Assembly: GCF_000725805.1 (NCBI RefSeq)
Contig: NZ_JOFT01000017.1
Coordinates: forward strand, 248,001 to 312,000
Reading direction: 5' to 3'
DNA length: 64,000 bases
Origin: Streptomyces xanthophaeus
GTDB taxonomy: Bacteria > Actinomycetota > Actinomycetes > Streptomycetales > Streptomycetaceae
The notes under the pieces are model-generated. The model was not told the origin of the DNA. It worked only from the letters and a program-made list of their open reading frames with translations, and made no database searches. Positions within the stretch are counted from its first letter, which is position 1, and every line of letters begins with the position of its first letter. The translations under genes were made by a program, and so were the position numbers. This document shows positions 8,086 through 14,906 of the stretch, one piece after another.

Positions 8086-8280
8086 CTACGGCTTGAGGCC
8101 GGAGACGACGTTCGCGGTGGCGGCCAGGCCGTTGTGGATCGTCGCGGCCATGCTGCTGCTCGCGAGGTAGAAGCCCAGCAGGACGCAGACGAGGGCGTGC
8201 GAGAACTTGAGACCGCCGCTGCGCACGAAGATCCACGCGAGGACGAGGAGCAGGACGACCACGGAGAGGGAAAGCACCAT
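8086..8280 (-). CDS. Small two-helix membrane protein, 64 residues
   Basis: The protein starts MVLSLSVVVLLLVLAWIFVR and continues SGGLKFSHALVCVLLGFYLA, giving two transmembrane helices joined by a short basic turn, then a short polar tail. The start is fixed by AAGGAGG 7 nt upstream of ATG. Similar small proteins of unknown function recur in Streptomyces, to my recollection. It follows the nickel operon on the same strand after a hairpin, 98 nt from nikE, so co-transcription is possible but not evident. No enzymatic motif is present. Confidence 0.75.
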   Translation of the reverse strand: MVLSLSVVVLLLVLAWIFVRSGGLKFSHALVCVLLGFYLASSSMAATIHNGLAATANVVSGLKP

Positions 8281-8358
8281 CGAAACCTCCTTACTCGGCG
8301 CCATGGTGGCGCAGCCAGGGGTGCCTCCGGGCGAAAGACGTGTCCGCCGTACGGGTGT

Positions 8359-8381
8359 TGACCGTCCGTGACGGGCGGTCA
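8359..8381 (-). terminator. Hairpin at the end of the nik operon
   Basis: TGACCGTCCG and CGGGCGGTCA form a 10-bp stem with one G-T wobble and a 3-nt loop. The hairpin overlaps the nikE stop codon and may end or process the nikABCDE transcript. Confidence 0.5.
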
Positions 8382-9038
8382 GTCCTTGACGATCTCGTCC
8401 CAGTGGGTCGTACGGTCGCACCAGCGGGCGAGCAGCACCGGGTCGTGGCCCACCGCGAGGAGCCCCGCCCCGGACTCGGCCCGGTACTCCTCGACCACGC
8501 CGACCAGGGCGGCCGTGGTGGAGGCGTCCAGCATCGCGGTCATCTCGTCGCAGACCAGCCAGCGCGGACGCAGCACCAGGGCCCGGGCCAGGCAGGCGCG
8601 CTGGAGCTGACCGTCGCTGACCTCGTGCGGACGGCGGCCGAGCAGATCCGCCCCGAGGCCGACGCGTTCGGTCAACCCGGGCAGGGTGGACTCCACTTCC
8701 GCCCGGCGGCCGGTGGCCCGCAGTGGCTCGGCGACCAGGTCGTACAGGCTCAGGCGGGGGTCGGCGGAGAGCCGGGGCTGCTGGAAGACGACACCGACCG
8801 CGGTGCGCAGGGAGCGGGGGGCCCGGTGGCGGAAGCCGGTCACGGCGTGGCCGTCGAGGGTCACGCTCCCCCGGTCGGGACGGTGCAGCAGGGCGGCGAC
8901 CCGGGCGAGCGTGGACTTGCCGCAGCCGCTGGGCCCCAGCAGGCCGAGGGAGGCACCGGGGTGCAGGGTGAGGCGGGCTCCGCGTACGACGGGGTCGCGG
9001 CGGTCGTACCCGGCGGTGATGTCCTTGAGCTCAAGCAC
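8379..9038 (-). CDS. nikE: Nickel/peptide ABC transporter ATPase, second subunit (NikE-like)
   Basis: This 219-residue ATPase has Walker A GPSGCGKST and a Q-loop in VVFQQPRLSADPR. The signature is degenerate (VSDGQLQR instead of LSGGQ), Walker B is LVCDEMTAMLD, and the switch histidine lies in AVGHDPVLL. The short length and the DEMTAMLD motif resemble NikE/OppF-type subunits of nickel importers. GTG starts 8 nt inside the end of nikD, implying coupling. The assignment to nickel rather than peptides rests on the Nur-like box ahead of the operon. Confidence 0.82.
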   Translation of the reverse strand: MLELKDITAGYDRRDPVVRGARLTLHPGASLGLLGPSGCGKSTLARVAALLHRPDRGSVTLDGHAVTGFRHRAPRSLRTAVGVVFQQPRLSADPRLSLYDLVAEPLRATGRRAEVESTLPGLTERVGLGADLLGRRPHEVSDGQLQRACLARALVLRPRWLVCDEMTAMLDASTTAALVGVVEEYRAESGAGLLAVGHDPVLLARWCDRTTHWDEIVKD

Positions 9039-10203
9039 GGTGGCAGGCCACCCCTTCGGTGAGCACGGGCCGTTCGGCGCGGCAGAGCGCGTCGGCGAGG
9101 GGGCAGCGGGCGGCGAAGGCGCAGCCGTCGGGCAGGGCGCCGAGTTCGGGCGGGGCGCCGGGCACGGGGACGAAGGCGCGTTCGGGCAGGGCTTCGAGGA
9201 GTCCGCGGGCGTAGGGGTGGCGGGGGCCGGGCGCGCCGAAGAAGGCGCGGGCCGGGGACAGTTCGACGATCCGTCCGGCGTACATGACGGCGACGGTGTC
9301 CGCGATGCGCTCCGCCGCGGCGAGGTCGTGCGTGATCATCAGCAGCGCCCGGCCGGCGTCGCGGGTGTGGGCGCGCAGTTCGTCGGCGGTGCGGTGGACG
9401 AGGTCCCGGTCGAGCCCGGTGGTCGGCTCGTCGGCGAGCAGCAGCGGCGCGTCGCCGACGAGCGCGAGGGCGGTGGCGGCGCGCTGGGCGAGGCCGCCGG
9501 AGAGTTCGTGGGGGTAGCGGTCGAGGTGGTCGGCGGGAAAGGCCGCCCGGGCACCCGCCGCCTGCGCCGCCACCCGCACCCGGCCCCGCGAGGGGCGCCT
9601 CCGGCGCCGCGGGAACAGCCGCGGCGCGGCCCCGGAGGCGGGCGCGGACGCCGACGCCGAGGCGTGCCCCGAGGCAGGCTCGCACCCGGACACGGACGCG
9701 GGCCCGGACACGGACGCAGACGTGGGGTCGTGCGTGGGGGCGGGCGTGGGCTCGGGCCTGGGCTCCGGATCGTCCGGGCCCAGTTCTCGGACGGTTTCCT
9801 CCAGGTGGGACCGGACGGTGCGGACCGGGGTGAGGTGCGCCGCCGGGCTCTGCGGGACCAGGCCGACGCGGCGGCCCCGTACCGTCCGGGCGAGGGTGCG
9901 TTCGTCGGCGGCGAGCAGGTCCAGGCCGTCGGCCAGCCGGGCCGATCCCGCGGTCTCGGCGTTGCCCGGGAGCAGGCCGAGCAGGGCGGAGGCGAGCACG
10001 GACTTGCCGCAGCCGCTCTCCCCGACGAGGGCCAGGCACTCGCCGGGGGCGAGCCGGAAGCCGGCGTCGGTGACGGCCTCGACGTAGCGGCCTGCGGGCA
10101 TCCGGAAGCGGACGGAGAGCCCCTCGACGCTGAGCACTGCCGGAGCAGCGGGCGCGGCGGGCGCGTCGGGCACCGCCCGCGCGGCGGGTACGGGGTGGTT
10201 CAC
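9031..10203 (-). CDS. nikD: Nickel/peptide ABC transporter ATPase, first subunit (NikD-like) with low-complexity insertion
   Basis: This 390-residue ATPase is larger than the usual 260-330. Walker A GESGCGKS is at 61-68, LVPQSPAAHLTPV is the oligopeptide/nickel-type Q-loop, the signature LSGGLAQR is at 234-241 and Walker B LLLADEPTTGLD is near 254. The C-terminal CAFAARCPLADALC motif is typical of Dpp/Nik ATPases. Residues about 143-215 form a Pro/Ala/Ser/His-rich and then Arg-rich insertion (SASASAPASGAAP, RRRRRPSRGRVR) absent from ordinary members. The GTG start overlaps the stop of nikC (GTGA). All ATPase motifs are intact, so it should work despite the insertion. Confidence 0.85.
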   Translation of the reverse strand: MNHPVPAARAVPDAPAAPAAPAVLSVEGLSVRFRMPAGRYVEAVTDAGFRLAPGECLALVGESGCGKSVLASALLGLLPGNAETAGSARLADGLDLLAADERTLARTVRGRRVGLVPQSPAAHLTPVRTVRSHLEETVRELGPDDPEPRPEPTPAPTHDPTSASVSGPASVSGCEPASGHASASASAPASGAAPRLFPRRRRRPSRGRVRVAAQAAGARAAFPADHLDRYPHELSGGLAQRAATALALVGDAPLLLADEPTTGLDRDLVHRTADELRAHTRDAGRALLMITHDLAAAERIADTVAVMYAGRIVELSPARAFFGAPGPRHPYARGLLEALPERAFVPVPGAPPELGALPDGCAFAARCPLADALCRAERPVLTEGVACHRA

Positions 10204-11090
10204 AGCGAGAGCTCCGAGCGGCGGCGGGGATTGAGGCGGTCGCGCCAGGCGCCCGCAAGCCCGGCGATGGCCAGGGTCGGGACGATCAGGAGCAGGCCGG
10301 GGAAGAGCGCGGGCCACCAGTCGCCGGCCAGCAGGGAACCCCGCGCGCTCTGGACGAGGGAGCCGAGGCTGGCCTGGTGCGCGGGCAGCCCCAGGCCCAG
10401 GAAGGACAGCGCGGACTCGTGCCACATCGCGTGCGGGACCATCAGCACGGCGGCCAGGCCCGCCTGCGGGAGGACGCCCGGCACGAGGTGCCGTACGGCG
10501 ACCCGCCACCGCGAGGCGCCGCCCGAGACCGCCGCGTCCACGTACGGCCGGCCCCGCAGGGACAGGACCTCCGCGCGGACGATGCGGGCCGTCGACAGCC
10601 AGTGGGTCACGGCGACCGAGACGATCACCGGCCAGACGCCCGGCCGGAACATCGCCACGACGAAGATGCCGAGGAGCAGGTGCGGGATCGAGGACAGCGC
10701 GTCCACCACCCGCATCACCAGACGGTCCGTCCAGCCGCCCAGGGCGCCCGCGGCCGCGCCGACCGCGGTGCCGAGCACGGTGGCGGCGAGCGCCGCGACC
10801 AGGCCGACGGCCAGTGAGACGCGCAGCCCGTAGACGCACCGCAGCAGCAGGTCGCGTCCGACGTCGTCCGTCCCGAAGGGATGGGCCCACGAGGGCGGGA
10901 GGAGCTTTGCCGACAAGTCGACCGCCTGCTGGTCCAGCTGTGCCAGCGGCGGGACCAGCAGCACGGCTGCCACGGCCAGGGCGACGAAGGCGGCCGAGGC
11001 CCGCACGCGCAGGGTCCGCGTCGAACGCCGGGTGCGTCCCGCGGACCTCCACTCACGGTCCTGGGTCCGGCCCGCGGTCAGGTCAGCCAT
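10200..11090 (-). CDS. nikC: Nickel/peptide ABC transporter permease (NikC/DppC type)
   Basis: This 296-residue inner-membrane permease has the DppC-type N-terminus (a basic cytoplasmic stretch, then a transmembrane helix), the HPFGTDDVGRDLLLRCVYG motif diagnostic of DppC/NikC, and an EAA loop (DAAVSGGASRWRVAVRHLVP). About six helices are predicted. The ATG lies 8 nt inside the end of nikB. It would pair with NikB to form the channel for nickel or nickel-ligand complexes. Confidence 0.88.
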   Translation of the reverse strand: MADLTAGRTQDREWRSAGRTRRSTRTLRVRASAAFVALAVAAVLLVPPLAQLDQQAVDLSAKLLPPSWAHPFGTDDVGRDLLLRCVYGLRVSLAVGLVAALAATVLGTAVGAAAGALGGWTDRLVMRVVDALSSIPHLLLGIFVVAMFRPGVWPVIVSVAVTHWLSTARIVRAEVLSLRGRPYVDAAVSGGASRWRVAVRHLVPGVLPQAGLAAVLMVPHAMWHESALSFLGLGLPAHQASLGSLVQSARGSLLAGDWWPALFPGLLLIVPTLAIAGLAGAWRDRLNPRRRSELSL

Positions 11091-12084
11091 CGAAGCCCAC
11101 CCTGGGGTCGGCCAGCCCGTAGAGCAGGTCGGACAGCAGGTTCCCCGCCAGCACCGCCGCGGTGGCCAGCACGGTCAGGGCCGCCAGCAGCGGGAAGTCC
11201 ACCGAGGTGGCCGCCTGGACGGTCGCCGCGGCGATGCCCGGCCAGCTGAAGACGGTCTCGACGAGCAGGGCGCCGGTGATCAGTTCCGGGACCCGCGAGC
11301 CGATCAGGGTCAGCATCGGCAGCATGCCGGAGCGGAGGCCGTGCCCGAGCAGGACGGTCCGCTCCGCCAGGCCCCGCGCGCGGGCCCCGCGTACGGGGTC
11401 CTCCGCGAGCGCGTCGGCCACGCCCTGGCGGACGTACAGGAAGAACCAGGGGAGTTGGGACAGCCCCAGCACCAGTGCGGGCAGCACCAGGTGCGAGGCG
11501 ACCTGCCCGAAGGTGACCACGTCGCTGCCCGCGTCCGTCAGGCCGCCGGAGGGCAGGGCGCCCAGCCGGACCGAGAAGAACCAGATGGCCAGCAGGCCCA
11601 GCCAGAACGCCGGGGCGGCTTCCAGGGTGTACGCGAGGCCGGACACGGCCCGGTCCAGGAGGCCGCCCGGCCTGCGCGCGGCGAGCACGCCGAGCCCGGT
11701 GCCGGCGAGCACCGCCAGGGTGAAGGCGCAGGCCGCGAGCAGGGCGGACCAGCCCAGCCGCCCGGCGATGACGTCGGCGACCGGCTGCCGCATGACGGAC
11801 GAGGTGCCGAGGTCTCCGGTGAGTGCCGAGGTGAGCCAGTCCCACCAGCGCGTGACCAGCGGCTGGTCCACGCCCAGATTGGCCCGCAGCTCGTCCAGGC
11901 GGTCCTGGGAGGCGGTGAGGCCGGCGGTGCCCGCGTACGCCTTCACGGGGTCGAAGGGCGACAGCGCGGCGACGGCGAAGACCCCGAAGGTGACGGCGAG
12001 CAGGACGGGGGCGGCGAAGAGGGTCCGCCGCCCCGCCATGCGCGCCATCGGCCCCCAGGGGAGCCGGACGGAGCGGGAGGTCAC
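11083..12084 (-). CDS. nikB: Nickel/peptide ABC transporter permease (NikB/DppB type)
   Basis: This 333-residue permease begins with a transmembrane helix (FAAPVLLAVTFGVFAVAAL) and continues with DELRANLGVDQPLVTRWWDW, the extracellular DppB-type segment. It has an EAA-like loop (RARGLAERTVLLGHGLRSGM) and ends LVETVFSWPGIAAATVQA, a strongly conserved DppB/NikB motif. GTG is the start, 10 nt after the binding-protein stop. It is the second gene of a five-gene operon in the order A-B-C-D-E. Confidence 0.88.
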   Translation of the reverse strand: MTSRSVRLPWGPMARMAGRRTLFAAPVLLAVTFGVFAVAALSPFDPVKAYAGTAGLTASQDRLDELRANLGVDQPLVTRWWDWLTSALTGDLGTSSVMRQPVADVIAGRLGWSALLAACAFTLAVLAGTGLGVLAARRPGGLLDRAVSGLAYTLEAAPAFWLGLLAIWFFSVRLGALPSGGLTDAGSDVVTFGQVASHLVLPALVLGLSQLPWFFLYVRQGVADALAEDPVRGARARGLAERTVLLGHGLRSGMLPMLTLIGSRVPELITGALLVETVFSWPGIAAATVQAATSVDFPLLAALTVLATAAVLAGNLLSDLLYGLADPRVGFDG

Positions 12085-12094
12085 TGTGCTCGGC

Positions 12095-13693
12095 TCACTT
12101 CTGCTTCGGCTTCCAGCTCTCGACGTTCCACCACGGGCCGGAGCCGAGGCCGTGGTCGTGCGGCTCGACCTGGGTGGTGAGCCCCTCCCACTTGTCGTTC
12201 ACGACGTACAGGTGGTCGATGTGGGTGAGGAAGACGTAGCCCGGGTCCTTCACGAGCTCGCGCTGCACGGTGTCGTAGGCCGCCTTGCGGGCGGCCGGGT
12301 CACCGCTCCTGCGGGCGTCGGTGAGGGCCTGGTCCACCGTCGGGTTGGCGTAGCGGGCCATGTTGTTGAAGCCGTCGCCCGCGAGGGAGGAGGTCAGCAG
12401 CTGGTACTGGTCGAAGTCGGGGTCGGCCGGGGAGCCGCCGCCGGCGAGGACCGCATCGGTCTTCATCCGGGGCTCGATGACCTCCCAGGTGCCGGCCTCG
12501 GTCCTGACCTCGATGCCCGCCTTCTTGGCGTCGGAGGCGAAGGCGAGCGCGTGGTCCTGGCGGATCTTGTCGCCGGAGGTGTACCAGAGCGGGAAGGAGG
12601 CGCGGACCCCGTCCTTGACGCGGATGCCGTCGTCGCCCGGCTTCCAGCCGGCCTCGTCGAGGATCTGCCGTGCCCGGTCGGGGTCGTACGGGCGCTCGGT
12701 GCCCTCCGCGAACCAGGGGCTGCCGGTGGGGACGGGTCCGTAGGCGGGCTTGCCCGCGCCTTCCAGGAGCTTGTCGACCATGGCGCCCCGGTCCACGGCG
12801 ACGTCCAGCGCCCGGCGGACGGCGACGTCACCGGTGACCTTGTTCTCCGTCGGGAGGGTCACGTTGCGGTAGTCGAAGGTCTTGGCCGCGTACGTGCGCG
12901 CGGCGCCCTTCTCGAAGCCCTTGGCGAGGTTCGGCGGGAGGATCGCCGCGTCCAGCTCGCCGGAGCGCAGCCGGGTGAGGCGTACGTCGTCGTCCTTGAT
13001 GACGGCCATGGTGAACTTCTTCACGGCGGGCTCGCCGCCCCAGTAGCCGGGATTGGCCTTGAAGCTGAGCTTCTCGCCCTTGGACCAGCCGGTGAGCACG
13101 TACGGGCCGGTCCCGACGGGCTGCGTGGTGAAGTCCCCGCTGTTCACGTCCTGCCGTCCCGCGACGTGCTCGGGGGCGATGGGCAGGACGGTGCGCTCGG
13201 CGAACGGCGCGTAGGGGTACTTCAGGGTGAAGACGACGGTGTCGTCACCGCGGGCCTCGACGCTCTCGACGGCGTCCAGTTCCGTCTTGGACGCGTTGTT
13301 CGTCGCGGGGTCGAGGATGGTCCGGTAGGTGAAGACGACGTCCTTGGCGGAGAAGGGCACCCCGTCGCTGAACTTCACGCCCTGGCGCAGGACGTAGGTG
13401 TAGGTGCGCCCGTCCGCGGAGACCTCGGGCAGGGCCTGGGCCAGCGCGGGCTTCAGCTTCATGTCCGCGTCGTGCGTGAGCAGTCCGTCGAAGACCTTGG
13501 AGTTGCCGTCCTTGCCGTAGCCCAGGAGCGGGCTGAGGCTCTCCGGTTCGGTGGCGATGCCCACCACGGCGGAGGCTGCGTCCCCGGTACCCGCCGCGGC
13601 TCCTCCCGCGGGGTTCGAGCAGGCCGCCACGCCCGTGATGAGTGCGGCGGCCAGCATCGTGCCGGCCGCTCCCCGTACTGTCCGGGCCGTCAT
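12095..13693 (-). CDS. nikA: Nickel/peptide ABC transporter substrate-binding lipoprotein (NikA-like)
   Basis: This is a family-5 binding protein of about 532 residues. I start at MTARTVRGAAGTMLAAALIT, which gives a lipoprotein signal ending GVAAC. An upstream ATG at 13720 adds nine residues and almost touches the regulatory box, so it is less likely. The mature part has the SBP_bac_5 signature (DGRTYTYVLRQGVKFSDGVP, then FSAKDVVFTY) and TQPVGTGPYVL. It is the first gene of the operon, next to a Nur-type box. In S. coelicolor a nikABCDE operon is repressed by Nur with nickel, and the same role is inferred here. An oligopeptide ligand remains possible. Confidence 0.85.
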   Translation of the reverse strand: MTARTVRGAAGTMLAAALITGVAACSNPAGGAAAGTGDAASAVVGIATEPESLSPLLGYGKDGNSKVFDGLLTHDADMKLKPALAQALPEVSADGRTYTYVLRQGVKFSDGVPFSAKDVVFTYRTILDPATNNASKTELDAVESVEARGDDTVVFTLKYPYAPFAERTVLPIAPEHVAGRQDVNSGDFTTQPVGTGPYVLTGWSKGEKLSFKANPGYWGGEPAVKKFTMAVIKDDDVRLTRLRSGELDAAILPPNLAKGFEKGAARTYAAKTFDYRNVTLPTENKVTGDVAVRRALDVAVDRGAMVDKLLEGAGKPAYGPVPTGSPWFAEGTERPYDPDRARQILDEAGWKPGDDGIRVKDGVRASFPLWYTSGDKIRQDHALAFASDAKKAGIEVRTEAGTWEVIEPRMKTDAVLAGGGSPADPDFDQYQLLTSSLAGDGFNNMARYANPTVDQALTDARRSGDPAARKAAYDTVQRELVKDPGYVFLTHIDHLYVVNDKWEGLTTQVEPHDHGLGSGPWWNVESWKPKQK

Positions 13694-13726
13694 GCTGTGC
13701 ACATCCCTGTTTACGATCATCTGTTA

Positions 13727-13743
13727 TTGCAAAGAGATCGCAA
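13727..13743 (-). promoter_or_regulatory. Candidate Nur (nickel uptake regulator) box
   Basis: TTGCAA-N5-TCGCAA matches the published Streptomyces Nur consensus tTGCaa-N5-ttGCAA at all but one weakly conserved position. It lies within a wider inverted repeat, TTATTGC-N9-GCAATAA (13724-13746). It sits 34 nt upstream of the nikA start, where a repressor would cover the promoter. Nur is a Fur-family nickel sensor, and no nur gene is in this window. Confidence 0.8.
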
Positions 13744-13895
13744 TAATGCCAGACGAGGGCAGAAGAAGACGAACCGGGCCACATCGAGGACCATTTCCGG
13801 CCACCGGTCCGACCGCGCACGGGTCTTGCCGGGCCTCCGCCCCGCGTGCCATATATGTCTAGACCTTTACGAGGACGCGGAAGAAGGCACCCCCC

Positions 13896-14843
13896 GTGCG
13901 ACGCACCGCCCCCACGCTCGCCCTCTGCCTGGCCCTCTGGGGTGCGGCGGCGTGCACCGCCGCCGACACCGAGCCCCCGCCCGCCCCGGCCGGGCTCACC
14001 GCCCAGGCCGGCAGCGCCACCACCGTGCACGTCATGTGGGAGGCCGCGGCGCCCCGCGACGGGGTGACCGGCTACCAGGTCTTCCAGGGCGGCCAGCTGG
14101 TCCGGGAGCTCCCGGCCGAGAAGACCATGACGGATGTCACGGGGCTCAGCCCGCAGACCGGCTACGCGTTCACCGTCCGGGCCCGGGACGCCGCCGGGAA
14201 CCTCTCCGCGGACAGCCCGGCCGCCCAGGTGACCACCCCGGAGGCCAAGGCCGAGGACCGCTCGCCGCCCACGGCCCCCGCGACGACCACGGCCCGCCCC
14301 ACCGGCCCGCGCACCGCCCGGGTGTCCTGGTCCGCGGCGACGGACGACACGGGCGTGACGGCATACGACGTCTACCAGGGCGGTGTCCGGATCCACACGG
14401 CCGGCCCGGCCGAGAGCGGCACCGACCTCACGGGTCTCCAGCCCGACGCCGTCTACACCTTCACCGTCCGGGCCCGGGACGGGGCGGACAACTCCTCCTC
14501 CGACGGCCCCGCGGTGGACGTGACCACCCCGCCCGCTTCCGGACGGGGACCGGGCACCGCACCCGCCGAGTTCACCGCCACCGCCTCACCGGGCACGGTC
14601 ACCCTGACGTGGACGGCCCCGGAAACCGGCCGCGAGACCAGCGAGTACCAGCTCTACGTCAACGAACAGCCCACGACCGTCATCCAGTTCGGTGCAGGAG
14701 CGGTACCGAGCGGCAGAGCCGAACACCAGCTCACCGTGACCGAGCCGGCGGGTACCGTCTGGGCCGTGAAACTGCGGGCCAGACTGCCCGACGGCAACTG
14801 GGGCGCCTTCTCCGCCGAACGCCGGATCGTGCTCGTAGCGTGA
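13896..14843 (+). CDS. Lipoprotein with three fibronectin type III domains
   Basis: The 315-residue product has a short lipoprotein signal (LALCLALWGAAAC) and then three FN3 modules, at about residues 30-117, 126-212 and 223-315. Typical strands are TGYAFTVRARDAAGNLS and VYTFTVRARDGADNSSSDGP. Modules one and two are nearly duplicated at DNA level around the TTCACCGTCCGGGCCCGGGA stretch, suggesting a recent internal duplication. FN3 modules in actinobacteria usually accompany glycan-active enzymes, but no catalytic domain is present, so this may be a cell-surface adaptor. It is divergent from nikA, and a palindromic GTCTAGAC lies about 35 nt upstream. Confidence 0.85.
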   Translation: MRRTAPTLALCLALWGAAACTAADTEPPPAPAGLTAQAGSATTVHVMWEAAAPRDGVTGYQVFQGGQLVRELPAEKTMTDVTGLSPQTGYAFTVRARDAAGNLSADSPAAQVTTPEAKAEDRSPPTAPATTTARPTGPRTARVSWSAATDDTGVTAYDVYQGGVRIHTAGPAESGTDLTGLQPDAVYTFTVRARDGADNSSSDGPAVDVTTPPASGRGPGTAPAEFTATASPGTVTLTWTAPETGRETSEYQLYVNEQPTTVIQFGAGAVPSGRAEHQLTVTEPAGTVWAVKLRARLPDGNWGAFSAERRIVLVA

Positions 14844-14906
14844 AATCCGACAGTCGATCTGGCTCGATCGGCACTGCCGCGAAATAAGATCACGCACAAT
14901 ACATCC

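Noticed and set aside
13613..13640. tRNA-like GGTTCGAG T-loop
   Set aside because: It is part of the nikA coding sequence, and no acceptor or anticodon stem can be built around it.
8379..13693. Reading the five-gene ABC operon as a generic dipeptide transporter
   Set aside because: Family motifs allow it, but the Nur-type box, the NikE-like short ATPase with DEMTAMLD and the gene order favour nickel. A peptide role is kept only as an alternative.
11162..14887. 1241-codon plus-strand frame across nikB, nikA and the FN3 gene
   Set aside because: It is the shadow of minus-strand genes followed by another frame of the FN3 gene. The translation is Ser/Arg/Ala-rich without any recognisable domain.
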